A stretch of 64,000 nucleotides of DNA from Spirodela intermedia (taxonomy: Eukaryota; Streptophyta; Magnoliopsida; Alismatales; Araceae), in assembly GCA_902729315.2 (NCBI GenBank), contig LR746265.1, positions 7,136,892 through 7,200,891 of the forward strand, given 5' to 3'. Shown piece by piece: positions 1 through 12,749 of the stretch (position 1 is its first letter; every line of letters begins with the position of its first letter). The position numbers and the translations under genes were made by a program. The notes under the pieces were generated by a model. The model saw only the letters and a list, made by a program, of their open reading frames with translations, had not been told where the DNA came from and did no database searches.

Positions 1-469
1 CTTGAAATATATATTAATTTTTAATCCTGAACATCAAATAAAAATCATGAAGTACATTAATTCTAATAATTCCATCGTCATCTTCTCTCTTTCAACTCTA
101 ACAATCTCTCTCTCTCTCTCTCATCACAATCAAAGATGGTAGATATCAAGGTGGCGTGTTCCTACCACCCACATCTCATGAAAAGGATAAGTCCATTTGC
201 AGATTGGATGGTGCTTCATCACTCCTAATATAGGCAGGTATGTAATACAGAGATTGCCTGCGGAGCTCTATTTGATCTCCACCTCTTCTTTCTATTTATT
301 TTGATGATAAATAAAAAAATTATGAGTTTCTACTTCAGATAGTATGGAAACCTTTCATCAAAAGTTATGAGTTTCTCCTTCTGTCTGGAATATATATCAA
401 CTTTTCATCCTGAACGTCAAATAAAAATAATGAAGTCCATTAATTCTAATAATTATAGTTTTACTTATC

Positions 470-506
<37 letters not shown>

Positions 507-1021
507 TATCAAAGATGCTAGATATCAAGGTGACATGTGCCTGCCACCCACATCCCATGAAAAGGATAAGTCCATTTGCAGATTGGATGGTGCTCCATCA
601 ATCCTGATATCGTCAGATGTGTAAATATAGAGATTGCCCACAGAGCTCTATTTTATCTCCACCTCTTGTTTCTACAAATTTTATGTTAAATCAAAAAAAT
701 ATGAGTACCTACTTGAGATAGTATGGAAACCTGTCATCAAAGTTATGAGTTTCTCCTTCTGTTTGATATATTTATCAACATTTCATGCAGAACATCAAAT
801 AAAAGTCATGAAGTCCATTAATTCTAATAATTCTAGTTTTACTTATATTCTCTCTTTCAAATTTATTTTTTTTCTCTCTCTCTCTCTCTCTCTCTCATCA
901 GTTTCAAAGAAGCTAGATATCAAGGTGGCATGTGCCTGCCACCCACATCCCATCAAAATAATAAGTCCATTTGCAAATTGGACGGTGCTCCATCACTTCT
1001 AATATTTCATTTTTTACTTAT

Positions 1022-1076
<55 letters not shown>

Positions 1077-1930
1077 CACTATCAAAGATGTTAGATATCA
1101 AGGTGGCATGTGCCCACCACTTGCATCCCATGGAAGGTTTAAGTACATTTCCTAATTGGACAGGGATCCATCACTCCTAATAGAGGCATATGTGTAAATA
1201 TAGAAATTGCTGGAGGAGTTGAATTTGATCTCAACCTCTTGTTTCTAATAATTTTATACTTAATAAAAAAAATTAAGTTTCTTCTTCCACTGGAATGAAA
1301 ATCATCATTCTTCTATTTGGAATATACATTAATTTTTCATCATGAACATTGAATTAAAATAATCAAGTCCATTAATTGAAATAATTTCATTTTTAGTTTT
1401 CACCCTCTCTCTTTCAACTCTCTCTCTCTCTCATTCTCATTTTTTCTCTGTCTTATGTGTTCTATCGTACATAGTACATATCAAGGTGCTGTGTGCCTAA
1501 AACTTGCATCCCAAGAAAAAGATAAGTCCAGTTGCTGACCAGAACGTGATGCACTACAGCTATTATAGGTAGATGTGTAAACATAGATGTTCTGTAACTT
1601 CCGTTTGATCACTTATTTTTAATTTGACAAATTTCAACTTTAAAGTAAAAATTATGTGGTTTTTCATTCTAAAATAAGAAGATCATTATCTTTCTCTTCT
1701 AAATTTATGTTAAATTTTATTTTAAATGAGAAATTAGGATCTTGAGGCCCATTAAATACAATAATTATATTTTTAGTTATCATGCTCTCTCTCTCTCTCC
1801 TCCCTACCCAAGGCAGTAGATATCAAGGTGATGTGTGCTTGAAACCCACATCCCTCGAAAATATAAGTCAATTTGCTGATGGCAATCCATTACACCTAAT
1901 GTAGACATATACAAATTGACTTGTCCGAAG
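1..1930. repeat. Degenerate tandem array, unit about 380 bp with embedded (CT)n
   Basis: Six diverged copies of one unit share a core beginning AGATATCAAGGTG, followed by a block resembling CCACCCACATCCCATG and then GATAAGTCCATTTGC. Cores begin near 140, 518, 909, 1096, 1475 and 1818, so spacing is about 378, 391, 187, 379 and 343 bp. The short 909-1096 interval is a unit that lost about half its length. Each core is preceded by a pure CT tract of variable length and a block ending AAGTCCATTAATTCTAATAATT. Copies near 140-960 are most alike; those at 1475 and 1818 are clearly more diverged. The array probably continues beyond the left edge. Short ORFs here arise from CT tracts and are not genes. 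Confidence 0.85.
1027..1073. repeat. (CT)n microsatellite, longest in the left array
   Basis: About 23 uninterrupted CT dinucleotides. Shorter CT tracts occupy the same place in the other units (about 104-122, 470-501, 870-896 and 1779-1799). Confidence 0.9.
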
Positions 1931-4781
1931 TTTAAAGAAATATAATTGAGAAAAGCCCAAGGCTTGTGTCTCTTTCAAAGTCATGTTTTCTAGAAAATTT
2001 TAATCAAATTTCTGCTAATGTTTCCATGTACTGATCAAAAAGTAGGCAGAAGACATCACACAAATTTCTTAAGATGGAGTCATAAGCATTTCTTAATCAA
2101 TTTTACATTAATTCCAAGTTTCTGTTATTTTTACAAATAAGAATGCAAAGAGAATAAAAGATGTCTGAAAATGCAGGGTGAATTATGTCAGTGATATATT
2201 TGATGAGAGCATTAAGGAATCAAGAAGATAGGCTGAATTGGTCTGAGTTTTCCAGTAGGTTAAGATGGAAAAGAGTTTTGGTATGACAAAAGAAGGATAT
2301 TGTAATTTGAGTCAACCCCATATAAATAATTCATATGAGATATAATTCAAATAAGAGAACCACATAATTTATTATGGTTTGGCCATCTTAGCCTACTAGA
2401 CTATTGAGAGATATTTTCTTTGAGATAAACTTTCTACTAATAGTACAACAGCTAAACATTATGCATAAGCTTGTCTCAATCATATCTTTAGTTCTTGTTG
2501 GCCAAATGCCTCCAAAACTTCTAAATTTGTGACTTTAGAAGGCAAAATACCAAATATCCTCTATCATTTGGTTGCAAGTTGTCTCATATCTATTGTTAGC
2601 TCATAACTCTAGATTTACCACTCTATACATGCCCATATATTCTTGAAATTATTTGACATTAATGATGACTTTCATCATCATGAACCAAATAATATCCAGG
2701 ATAGCTATATTGAACTTAAAACCATTTGTTTTGTAGCTTCTTGATGCACCTCAATTGTTGTCAAGTAAGGTGTCAAATTAAGATATTTATGTGCTGAATT
2801 ATTACTAAATAATCTTTAATATTAGTGGCTTTCAAGTTGATCCACAAGGCTGGAGGCAATCAGATCATCAAGGAACTCTTCATAATAAAATTTAAATAAC
2901 TATTTGTTCTCAGGTTAACCAAAACTTATTTAACAATCCAAATTATTGGAAACATTTTTTGATTCAAGATCTTTGACATTAAAACTATATTTTGATGTCT
3001 TATGATCCAAAAGAATCAAGAATCAGATCGCCAACCATTTGAAAATAAGAGATTCATTCAAAAGAAAGTAAGAGTTTAACAAGCAGAATCATTCTATTTG
3101 GAGGAGAATAGCCTCAGTAACTTAATATAAACTTTTTCAAAATAGAATGAAATCATACAAAAATGGCGTCTGAAGATTTTTAAGTGAGCAAAATATAAAA
3201 AGAAATAACAAGAAGCAAAATGACAATGAAATGAGAGAGTAGTTCACGAAATATTCTTGAGGTGTCAGCCAAAAGTCAAACACATAACATGGGAGAGAAA
3301 ACATGTATCAAAAGTGAAAGAAAAAATGTAGATTCTATTCTTAAAATGATTAGATCCTGTCGTATGAATGTCACTCACAGAAGGTCATTAATCATGGAGG
3401 ACAAAAATGAAAGAGAGCATCAAACTTGCTAAGTTAAATGAACACACGAGAACTCTCTCTTCTCCAATCTGACACCCTAAATATCTTGAGAGCATAAAAG
3501 GAAATTTATTAAATAAGAAATTACGTATCAAAAGGCAGGAAATAAGTCTTATTTAAATCATTGTCTCTCACCCAAAGAATTTAGTAATCACGAGAAAATT
3601 TCTAGCTAAAACATGCAGCAGGCTAAAAGAAAAATGACGACTGTGCAGAACATCACACTTAGTTGATAAAGTAAAGAGTAAGGGTGATTAATCTCTCTCT
3701 CCTCATCTCTCCCCCATTCATAACATGTTTTTGGATATATATATACCCCATTGGTACACAAATGGAAGCCAAAATTCAGTGCAAAGACTAATTTTAGTGG
3801 CTTTTCAGTGCTAACATGGTGTAGCATAGTTTCCTCCAATGTGATTTTGACCCCATCTTAAATATGGTGTTTAATACTTTGATTGAGCTTCCAGAAGCTT
3901 CTTGAGATGTCTTGGGGCCTTCTCATCTGTTGGTAAGTCGGTTTGATCAATATCTTTGAGTCCTCTTTAGTATTTCGTCATCATTGCTTCCACCATTTTT
4001 AATTTCTTTCTCTTCTCTTCTAGTTACTCATTGGCCTTAATTAATACTTATTTAAGGGATCTTCCATGGTTCTAATTGATGATTTGACGCTTTAAAAGCC
4101 TCAATAAAATAATTATAATAATTCTCATGGTTTAAAACCTTGGTTTGACATGTTAGATTGATAAAAAAAAATCAATATGTGAAGAACATGATAAAAAATC
4201 CTAATTTTTTTTGTTTTAACCATACATTCCTCATTTCTGCCCATAAAAACATTCTTGTTAGTTTAACTTAAATTTGTGATAGTTTTATATTTTAATGCAA
4301 AATTTATATATATTTTTCGTGAGTTACATCATAATAATTTGGCTTTATCACTTGGTTATAGTTTAATGCGTTGGACTGAAATCAGAAGCTCTTCTTGAAA
4401 CTTCAATGAATATTCAACATGAAGGTATTAGTTTTTCATTATCAAGTTTCTAAACTTATAAAACATAATTTGAGCTTCTTAATTGAAAATTTTTGTGCTT
4501 GCTTGGTTACTATCCACTCATCTCTATTCTCTCAATGTTGATTTCTCTCCTATTTATGAAGCATTTCCTCCAATACATCTCATAGTCAATAAGACCATGT
4601 TCTATGTCAATTCCAATGATAACTTGAAAACATGAAATGAATAGTCTTTGATTTATGATTGGAATGCAATTATTCTTTTGTGCTTTCTGAACAAAGGTGA
4701 TACTCTTCTACTTGTACTAACTATCTAGTGATGGTTCTAATTCTTACATGGTTTAGAAGTGCATGCATATAATATATATAG

Positions 4782-4812
<31 letters not shown>

Positions 4813-6900
4813 GCTGTGTATTGAGAAATTCAACTTCAAATTCCATGCATTTAGAAATCTTTCTTTATAGTGTGTTATTCCATAATTTAGTTCCCATATA
4901 ATAAAATATTGCTTAAATTTTAAATCATTTATGTATTGCTCTTGAGTTTGATACTTGTGTCTTACTATTAAAAGTACAATACAGTAAGATATTCTACTTC
5001 ATATAACTTGTTATTTCATAACATAATTCTCAAGTATTGAAATATTATGCTAGATAAATGACTTTAGTTCTGTGCTGCCCTTGACTTTGATACTTATGTA
5101 AATTTGATATACAAAGATCTTGTTCTTCATATATATTATACTAAAATGTAATTCTCATGTATTGAAATATTTTACTTAATATTAAGTTATTTATGTAGTA
5201 CTCTTGAGTTTGACAAATGTGTGTTTACATAGATCATAAGCTTGATAAATTACATACATATGCACAATAATTTATCATAAATTAAAAAATTAATCCTAAT
5301 ACCTTTCACAGTTCTATGATGTAACTTCTCAATTTTAATTTCATTTAAAAAAATCATATGCTCCATATATTATAATTTAATTATCATGTATTGAAATTTT
5401 TACTTAACATTGAGTTATCTATGTACTACTGACCCTTGATATTCTATGTTATTTAGCCGTACAACTTTTGTTCTAAAATATCAACCTTGTTGTACTAAAT
5501 TGTTTACGAACAAAATTTCTAAGATATTTAAATTTTGACCTTCATGTTTTTCGCCAATTTACAATGCAACCCTTAGTATAATAAAATACCAACCTTGATG
5601 TATTATGTACTATTTTACTACATGACTTCTGATATATTTACAGCCTTGATGTATTATACTATTTTGTAATATATCTTATCAAATAATAAAATCTTAAAAT
5701 TTTTGAACTCTATAATGTCTCATAAAATTAATATATTCCACTATTTTCTAGTAAAACCTATAAAAAATTGAATTTATAAGGCAAGAGTTTCTGGTTTTAT
5801 GAAATTAGCAGCCTATTGACGTAGTTGGTCTTGTTGTATTGAATGTTTGGTCTTCATTACATTATGAGAATTCAAATCTTCACGATATACACTTTTATGT
5901 CTTCACAATTATGAAGTAATGTCTTTATTATCATGAGTTAATAATATATTTTAAACCTTAACTCATAATAAATAGACTTATATTTGTGTTAAATTGAGAA
6001 AAAAGGTTTTTAGTTAATTAATGAGAATATTTTACTAATTATATCATTTTATGTGATTTTATATAATTTTTATAATCATATTTTTGAGATAAAATGAAAA
6101 AATAAAAAAGGAAGAATTCGTTAGCCAATCGAGTCCGCACACAAGTATAAGTCATAATTGCTCTAAAATATCATAATTACAGAGTGTCAAAAATAAAATT
6201 ATAATATCTTGATGTCTTCCTAATGATATTAATGAGTATAATTCAAGAAATATTCTAGTTGAACCATAGTGAATTATCTAAACTAAAGAGAGTTTTAACT
6301 TAAGATCACTATTGAATTTTTGATGAAGAATGAAATGAAGAGATAGTAGAAAGTTGACTTAAGCACACTAAGAGAAGTAATACATGAATCTTCTTTGATG
6401 ATTTTTTAACCACCAAGAGAAGGAAATTGGGCAAAAAATAAATAGTGAAATGTGGGATGATTGTGAATTTCTTAATCCTAATGTGTGTAAATAAAAATTA
6501 TAATATTCCTAGATCTTCCTATGTCACTTAGGAGATCAATAGAAAAAGTAAAGACTAATCTACTCATAAAATACTTCATAAATGTTATTTATCCCTCTCT
6601 ACTTCCAATCAATGCTCAACTTTGATGAATCAAAAGAGCAAAACAGCATGGAAGGAGAAGGATCAAAATAAGGATTTGAAGTATCATAAAAATCTACCCT
6701 ACCTTTTTACTCTTAGAAATATAATCAATCTTGATAAATTAAGAAATCTATACACATCACAAGAAATAAGAGAAGGGTAAAAGGTTAGATTCTATCTTAG
6801 GATCAACCTAATGTCACTCTAAGGATTAAATAATCGAATCTCTATGTTAAAGCTAGATTTTTTGTATATAATTATTTTATTTTTGTATATTAATTTGAAA
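1931..6900. other. AT-rich intergenic repeat debris, no gene seen
   Basis: I found no coding exon. Around 2330-2760 there is text of the type seen in plant LTR-retrotransposon ends (a GGTTTGGCCATCTTAGCCTAC-like motif), and a related motif recurs near 19,850-20,250. Several paragraphs at 4860-5700 repeat a loose pattern ('ATT..ATGTA.TACTCTTGAGTTTGA', 'TTCTCATGTATTGAAATATT') at roughly 140-190 bp spacing, which looks like an old tandem duplication. Otherwise it is low-complexity AT-rich sequence. Confidence 0.5.
4770..4810. repeat. (AT)n microsatellite
   Basis: Run of alternating TA/AT interrupted by a single GATA, inside AT-rich intergenic DNA. Confidence 0.9.
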
Positions 6901-8340
6901 ACTAAATATAATAATATATAAACTAGCAAGCTAGCACTTAGCAACTGACCTAGAGGTGTGCTGCACTCGAGTGGGTAGACCTAGATCAGGGTAACCACAA
7001 GCTAAGCTCAAGTGGCGAAGGACTTGCTTTGCTCATGTGTATGTCACTCTCTTGTCATGTCTTGGGGGCCAACTAGTTGTGGAGCAAGGAGCATCATACA
7101 CACATACATGCACAAGGACGAATCACCTATTACCTTTTCCCAAGATGGTCTTAGATATTATTTTATTCAAGAGAGGGGATCTCTACTTAGTATAACTTTG
7201 ATATATATTCAGTTTAATCTCTCAAATACTTTCGATGTAAAACTAAATTTCTTTCAATATAAGTCTAGAACATTGTGTGATCTAGCAACACTTAGCACAC
7301 CACATTATCAAATAAGGTAAATCCTACAATAGGCAAATTGTCATGATATCATAACTAGAAAGTAATCCATCAGTAATTTGTGAATCTGATGTTGTTCAGT
7401 ACGCATGTGACCAGAAACGATGATCTAACGGTGAGTAAAGTGCCACGATACTAGGCACTTAAGTTCCCCATTGGTAGTGGTTCATGACGAGTTAATCTTA
7501 AGTTATCACACATATCATCATTAGGGCTATAAAGATAATAATTAATTATTATCTAGTAAAATAGATATTATTAATTATCTTTAAAAACTTGACAGTAGTC
7601 ACAAATATGGCATTCATTCTTTCTTCTTTCTACGTGATCAATGCTTTCGACAATCGACGAGCTTGTTCCTTCCTCCCCCAACTACACTTAACACCTCTAA
7701 TAAGTGGTCAACTATTCTCTTCTCTCTGCTAGACGATGGTGATAGTGTGGTCAACCTTTTTTTTAGGTGGATCTCTTCGATAAGTGACACAATGCTTTTG
7801 AATGATACTTTTGCAACTTTTGGTGTGGTATGACATGTCTAGACGAAACCAAGCTGATACACCAATGTCACTAATTACCCAAGAGTCAAACTAAACTTGG
7901 GCAATAATTTATTTCCTATTTTTGTCATTTATTTAAGTGCTGTCAACATTTATTTATATTTTATGGTAAGTTATTTTATTTCATACATATTTTGATTGAA
8001 ATGAGTAGAACTAATTCCAATCTTGATGATCTTCATTCTTTTTCTGAATAATTTAAAACTCGACTGAAATAAAACTAAGATTATGTTTAACTTATTTTGT
8101 ATTAATTTTTGAAGATAAATCTCGAAGTATTTGTGTTTCCGACATTCTATGAATAATGAGTATTTTTTTATTTTTGAATATATAATCAATGAGAATAAAA
8201 GTTGATTAATGAGCATTGAATGATTAAAACAAGGTGGAGACATTCAAGACTGACCTCATGTCATGTGTGTGAATTATCGAGTGCACATTCATCTGAGAAT
8301 CATGGTCACTGTGGAAATGGCTTAACTATAGTTCTCTCTT
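6901..8340. other. Intergenic sequence, nothing else recognised
   Basis: Apart from the SINE-like segment, this stretch is AT-rich with no ORF resembling a known protein. The open frames at 7012-7320 (plus) and 7971-8243 (minus) show no domain and have composition typical of chance frames. Confidence 0.5.
6985..7060 (+). repeat. Possible tRNA-derived SINE head (A-box-like)
   Basis: Contains TAAGCTCAAGTGGCGAAGGACTT, close to the A-box start of plant tRNA-derived SINEs, followed by CATGTGTATGTCACTCTC. A similar segment occurs at 10,048-10,110. I could not find a clear B box (GGTTCGANNCC) or a 3' tail in either copy, so this may be only a fragment, or an unrelated repeat shared by the two places. 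Confidence 0.3.
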
Positions 8341-8530
8341 TTTATTATTGTCTTATTTCTCTCTCTCTCTCATGAGATCCCTTCTTCTCTCTTTATCTCT
8401 CATGAGATCTCTCTCTCTCCCTCTCTCTCTCTCTCTCTTGATCGATTTCCATCTCTTTCTCTCTTTCTAAATTGATCAATCTCTCTCCTTCTCTTTCTCT
8501 CCTTTTGCTATTCACTTTCTTTATTCTTCT
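8341..8530. repeat. Imperfect CT-rich low-complexity tract
   Basis: Interrupted polypyrimidine with TCTCTC and ATGAGATCTCTC patterns over about 190 bp. Confidence 0.8.
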
Positions 8531-8939
8531 CATCTCTCACTTTTCTTTTACTATTTTCATTAAATAGTGACAAAATATTAAAATCACTCTATATATAAAC
8601 TAAATTAACTTTTCACGATGACTTAATCAAATTTTTTATATTCAACTTGAGACTTACATCTATATTAATATTTTATTAAGTCTTAGTTATAAAGATTATT
8701 AGATAATGGACATTTAAACACAATGACAAGTACACATAGTGTCATTTTAAGAATTAAATAATCGAATCACTACTCTTCAATTGAATCAACTCTTTCTCAC
8801 CAAGAGGGTCTTAAGAAAAAGCAAATATAATAAGAAAAAAAACTCATTCGTTCAAAATAAAATGTAATACATAATGGAAGAACCAAAAACATAAAAGATG
8901 CCTTATGCATGTCATTTAGAGTACTCAAACAGATCCTTC

Positions 8940-10040
8940 TTCGGAGTTCCTAAATTGCCTCAAGTGAAGTTCATGGAGATCTCATTTTCTCCCTCTTAGG
9001 TACCCCTCTCTTATGAACTGAATGCCCTTCTCTCTCCTCCAGGTGGCTTTTTAGTCTTCCCTTCGTCGTGCCCATTCTCAGCCCTTGGATCATGGGGGAG
9101 AGTTCACACCCTCTTGGATTATATTTCTCTCTCCAATTATAGACCAAGAAAGGTTGACAGTGCCTAGGTTGTCCTCTCACCTTCCCTCACACTAAGACTT
9201 ATCTCAGCCCTTGGATTTGGCTGATTGAGGGGTTGAGATAGTCCCAAAGTTTGTCTAATGAGAGAGAGGGGTGTACCTGATCAAATGGTGCCACATACCC
9301 CTCCCTTTAATTGAGGAAGAAATAAACCACCCACCTTAAGTGGGCAATTTCCTTAATTTGAGGGGAAGGAAAATGCTTCCTTATTAGGCCTCCTCCTTAA
9401 ATAACATGGGCTGTCCATTTGGCCCATGAGCCTGGTATAACCTGAAACAGAAAACTAAAATAAAGCCCATTACCTCTTAAATAAATAAATATAATAAATT
9501 AGACATAAAGGGGAAATTAACATGGTAAATCTAGACTCATTTCTACATGAGTTGACTTAGCGCTTAGGAGATACATAATAAATCTTAAAAATCATATGGA
9601 TTATGTTCTGTAATTTAAATATTCTTGAGTCAAAGCACTAATATTAATACGAATTTCATATAAATTCTGATAAAAAACATTTTAAATATTTATTTAAACT
9701 CAAAATAAATCCTAGAATACTAAAAAAATCCAAAAAATCTCAAAAAAATCAGGAAAAATACTTGACATAAATTTTGATCATTATAAAAATTTTAAGTCAT
9801 AATTTAGATATCAAATAATATTTTTTATAATAATCATTCAAGTGAAGTATATAAATAAATAAATACACATGTTATAGAAAACGTGGAAAATTCATGAAAT
9901 TAAGCATGTATTTAGAACATTCATCATAAATTGTGCTTCACTTATTTTATGCATATTTAAAATTTCATTTTGTATGTAATTAAGCATTAATTCTCTAAAT
10001 TATGTCATACATTACATGCAAAATTTGCATGTTATTAAGG
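8940..10040. other. Intergenic sequence, unrecognised, no gene
   Basis: The segment at 8940-9480 is somewhat GC-richer than its surroundings and has two similar phrases (CAGCCCTTGGAT near 9078 and 9206). No protein family is recognisable. The remainder to 10,040 is AT-rich. Confidence 0.4.
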
Positions 10041-10047
10041 CACAATC

Positions 10048-10112
10048 AAGAGAACCACGAACTAAGGCTCAAGTGGTTAAGGACTGATCAAGGCACATGT
10101 GTGTCACTCCCC
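10048..10112 (+). repeat. Second copy of the SINE-like segment
   Basis: Contains AGGCTCAAGTGGTTAAGGACT and then CATGTGTGTCACTC, matching 6,999-7,051 in order and spacing. This copy is closer to a canonical A box than the first. No B box is visible. Confidence 0.35.
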
Positions 10113-10579
10113 TTCCCCGTCAACATTATTCATGGATCATCATTAGCAATTGATTTGACAAACACACTGTCGTTGAGTACAAAAATTATGAATTCTTCAA
10201 GGAAATGATCTTCAGTTGATCGACAAACATGTCCTCATCAAGAACATGGCAATCCACTGAGATGAGAGTCATCTTCTCCTTTAAGCATTCCAAATGCAAC
10301 AAAAAGCCTCCTTTTACTATACAAACTTGAGGATGAAGTTTTTTGAGATGTGCTTCACTACTGCCCAATTCATCTCCGCCAAGTGATAGCTACTGAAGAT
10401 TTAAATACTACCAAACTTCTACTCTGTTGGATGACAATCGTTGGAGATGATTGTTGATCTATTTCATTAATTTCTATGCTTCCAAAGAAGATCTAAAGAA
10501 TGTCTACATTGTGAATGCCTAAGGAAATCATTTGATGTTGTGGACATCGTATAATAATCCTCTTAAACCTAAGCCCAAT

Positions 10580-10695
10580 ATAAGTGCTCAGGACAATTTT
10601 AGGGCCCAGCTAAAGGGTTCCACCCTTGAGCCCGCTAGACTGAGCCTGACCTAAGAGTGGAGAGAGAGAAAGAGAGATAGAGAGAGAGAGAGAGG
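10580..10695. repeat. Dispersed repeat ending in (GA)n, copy 1
   Basis: The phrase CCTTGAGCCCGCTAGACTGAG followed by a purine-rich GAGTGGAGAGAGAG tract recurs almost unchanged at 35,535-35,612, preceded in both by ACAGTTTTAGGG/ACAATTTTAGGG. The shared block is about 100 bp and runs straight into a GA microsatellite in both copies. The two copies are nearly 25 kb apart. Confidence 0.75.
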
Positions 10696-10782
10696 AAATC
10701 TTGAACCACTTTATTTTCTATTTTTTAATTTTAAATTGGTGAGGGAGTTGAGATATTGAAGCGGGATTCCCAAAGGTAGCGA

Positions 10783-10783
<1 letters not shown>

Positions 10784-10827
<44 letters not shown>
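10784..10827. repeat. (CT)n microsatellite
   Basis: About 22 CT units, followed by GCCGCCATCC. It lies about 90 bp after the GA end of the preceding dispersed repeat, so purine and pyrimidine tracts face each other and could pair. Confidence 0.9.
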
Positions 10828-10829
<2 letters not shown>

Positions 10830-11147
10830 CGCCATCCTCAGGTATCTGAGCTACCTAATGTCGTACGCGGCCGTCCTCATGTGTGAACGGCAATGGTTTA
10901 GCAGTAGCGCACGCCACCAGACTGGCAACTCAAAAAGCATCTAATAGCAACAGCAGCCATTTACACACAGAGGATTGGTTGGTTGACTGTCCACAATGTT
11001 TGACTAACTCTGTATATCTCTCTTTATCTCTAAACCAATCCTATAAATGGTTTACGTTGGCGCCACACGAATGGATCCAGGAAGGGTGCTCTCCACACTC
11101 CTCACCGTCTCCCCTTCCTCACAGCCATCAGCATCGTCCCAAAGCTC

Positions 11148-11150
<3 letters not shown>

Positions 11151-11184
<34 letters not shown>

Positions 11185-11191
11185 CTCTCTG
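11151..11191. repeat. (CT)n microsatellite
   Basis: About 17 CT units ending in CCGTCTCTCTG. The small open frames at 10,883-11,277 read through it and have no other support. Confidence 0.9.
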
Positions 11192-11395
11192 TAACTCAGT
11201 TCTCAATACTAAAATTTTCAGACAGCAATGAATTATTCCTGACAAATTCCTACAAACTACGTTATAAGTATTTTTAAGCCATTTTTTTAGTGCTACAATT
11301 ATAAATACATTTTAATTTGAACGCTCTGAATTTCTACATCTCTTCAGCTACACAAAGGAACGGAGAAAGAGAGAGAGAGAGGATAACGGTCTTCA

Positions 11396-11585
11396 GTTAG
11401 CACGAGCTTTATCGGTGTCATTGCCCTAAGTAGGGATAAGGTATATCTCCATGGTCAAAAAAATAATTCTGCCTACTCTTATTAAGGAAAGAACAGTGAT
11501 GCTCTCTAGAAACATCTACACCAGTCCTGGCATTATCTTTCCACAGTTATTATTTTATTCATCATCTTCTCTCTCTTGTGACATT
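11396..11585. repeat. Dispersed repeat, related to 37,220-37,350
   Basis: Both places read CA(C/T)GAGCTTTAT..G.GTCATT, then a block with GTGATG(C/T)TCTCTAGAAAC / ATGATGTTCTAACGCATCTCTAGAAACCTC, then CTTTCCACA../CTTCCCACATTATTT and TTTCTCTTTGTG/CTCTCTCTTGTG. The second copy is inside ATG13 intron 2. Family unknown. Confidence 0.45.
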
Positions 11586-12057
11586 TCCTTAGGATCATGT
11601 TTTATCTAATAATTCAAGTTTTAGCTAGCATAGCATATTCTCTCTATCATCTCTCTCTTGCCTCCATCCCGTGTATGTGGGCCAAATGCGGCCAGCGCGT
11701 GCTGGCCACACACCGACCAGCTTTAGGTGCCACGTCAGCAGCATCCGACGGAATCAACAGCCGTTCACACTTTGCCGCCACCGAAACCCGGATCTGTTTC
11801 CCAGTTGGAAACCCTAACCATCCTGCTCCTTTGGCCGTATGTCGTCTGATATTCGGCACGCTTCTATTTTCGCCCACACGGCAGGTATGGTGCGTAATGA
11901 TGGGCAGCTCATGGGACGAGCCAACCAATGGCCTCTGTGATTCACGTCCCTGATCGTGGCTTATGCTCAGATGTCTGTGAAATTTTCTCACTAACACGCC
12001 GCTAGTTTCTGCTAGCTGATTTGCACGGAATAACCTCATTTCTTCACGTTTGGTGCT

Positions 12058-12066
12058 TATAAAATA
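12058..12066 (+). promoter_or_regulatory. TATA box of the VIT-like gene
   Basis: TATAAAATA sits about 108 bp upstream of the ATG at 12,166, followed by a CT-rich leader (CTCTCTCTCTCTCTTCC near 12,121-12,137). The position suits a transcription start near 12,090. The region 11,640-12,057 is GC-richer than the flanking repeats, consistent with a promoter. Confidence 0.6.
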
Positions 12067-12165
12067 GAAGCACCACGCTCCTCCCTTTCTTCCGTCTCCC
12101 CGCTGCCATCACCATTCAGCCTCTCTCTCTCTCTCTTCCTGCTTGTCTCACAGTAGACCATCGCC

Positions 12166-12454
12166 ATGACGTCGAAGATGATAGCCAGCTCCGCTGAGCC
12201 ATCCAAGAACAAGTCCCAGGAGGCTGACCCGGAGAGAGGCGACTCTCTCTCCTTTCCGAGCGAACTCACTGTTCGCCGCCGTCTTCACGGCGAACAACGG
12301 GCTTGTCTCCATCGCCTCCCTCATGGTTGGCGTCGGCGTTGTGAACCAGACCGCTAAGGTGATGGCTGTCTCGGGCCTGATCGCGCTGGTGACCGACACC
12401 TGCAGCAAGGCTGCTAGTGAGTTTGTCTCCGTCTACGCTCAGTATGACATCATG
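12166..12454 (+). pseudogene. Vacuolar iron transporter-like (VTL/nodulin-21 family), 5' part, interrupted
   Basis: VTL proteins are tonoplast membrane carriers of the VIT/CCC1 family linked to vacuolar iron loading. From about 12,242 the reading frame encodes the family's first two membrane segments: FAAVFTANNGLVSIASLMVG matches the conserved 'RAAVLGANDGLVSVASLMMG' type block, and the frame continues to EFVSVYAQYDIM, a typical end of TM2. This frame is +1 relative to the plausible ATG at 12,166, whose frame (MTSKMIASSAEPS..) ends in unrelated sequence. The first ATG in the conserved frame (12,323) is too late, so a small indel, perhaps in the CTCTCTCTCC run at 12,243-12,252, has broken the start. 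The coding sequence is then interrupted at 12,454 by a Copia element and resumes at 17,976. Usual family length is about 200-220 residues and genes are intronless, as here. Two independent lesions support a pseudogene. Confidence 0.85.
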
Positions 12455-12659
12455 TATGAACGGGAGCCTTGCACGTGCCCCCCCCTGTTCGCATAACGGC
12501 ATGGTGCGGTTATGCGAGAAGTACACGTCAGAGCACGTTGTGCGGTAATGCAGAATTTTCGCCAGTTAGTTATTTCTTACGTTATTTCGCCTGGACTGTA
12601 AGAGTTTTTTTAAAAGTAAGTGAGAAAGTTTTCCTTGTTCCTCCGGCGAGTTTCTGACA
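12455..12659 (+). repeat. 5' LTR of the Copia element
   Basis: Ends TTTCTGACA two bases before the PBS. Only its last 100 bp or so (from GCCAGTTAG near 12,561) matches the 3' LTR. Relative to the 3' LTR and to the internal LTR copy at 13,112-13,215 it lacks about 70 bp between GTTCCTCC and GGCGAGTTTC, probably a deletion between short TCC-containing repeats. The first 105 bp (TATGAACGG to CAGAATTTTC) have no clear counterpart before the 3' LTR. Confidence 0.7.
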
Positions 12660-12661
12660 AG

Positions 12662-12673
12662 TGGTATCAGAGC
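12662..12673 (+). promoter_or_regulatory. Primer binding site, initiator tRNA-Met type
   Basis: TGGTATCAGAGC is the usual plant Copia PBS, complementary to the 3' end of initiator methionyl-tRNA, starting 2 bp after the LTR end. A mutated second copy (TGTTATCAGACT) occurs at 13,218-13,229. Confidence 0.9.
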
Positions 12674-12749
12674 TCCCAGGTTGCGGGCCGGGACTCGATC
12701 GCGGCAAGGTACAGCCGTTGGAATCGAGAACGCGCAATCGAGACGCGCT

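Noticed and set aside
1-1930. CRISPR-like array
   Set aside because: Units are about 380 bp, diverged and in a plant nuclear context, so it is a tandem satellite-type repeat.
11597-12039. Overlapping frames on both strands (118 and 130 codons) upstream of the VIT-like gene
   Set aside because: They shadow one another in a GC-rich promoter-like region and match no family.
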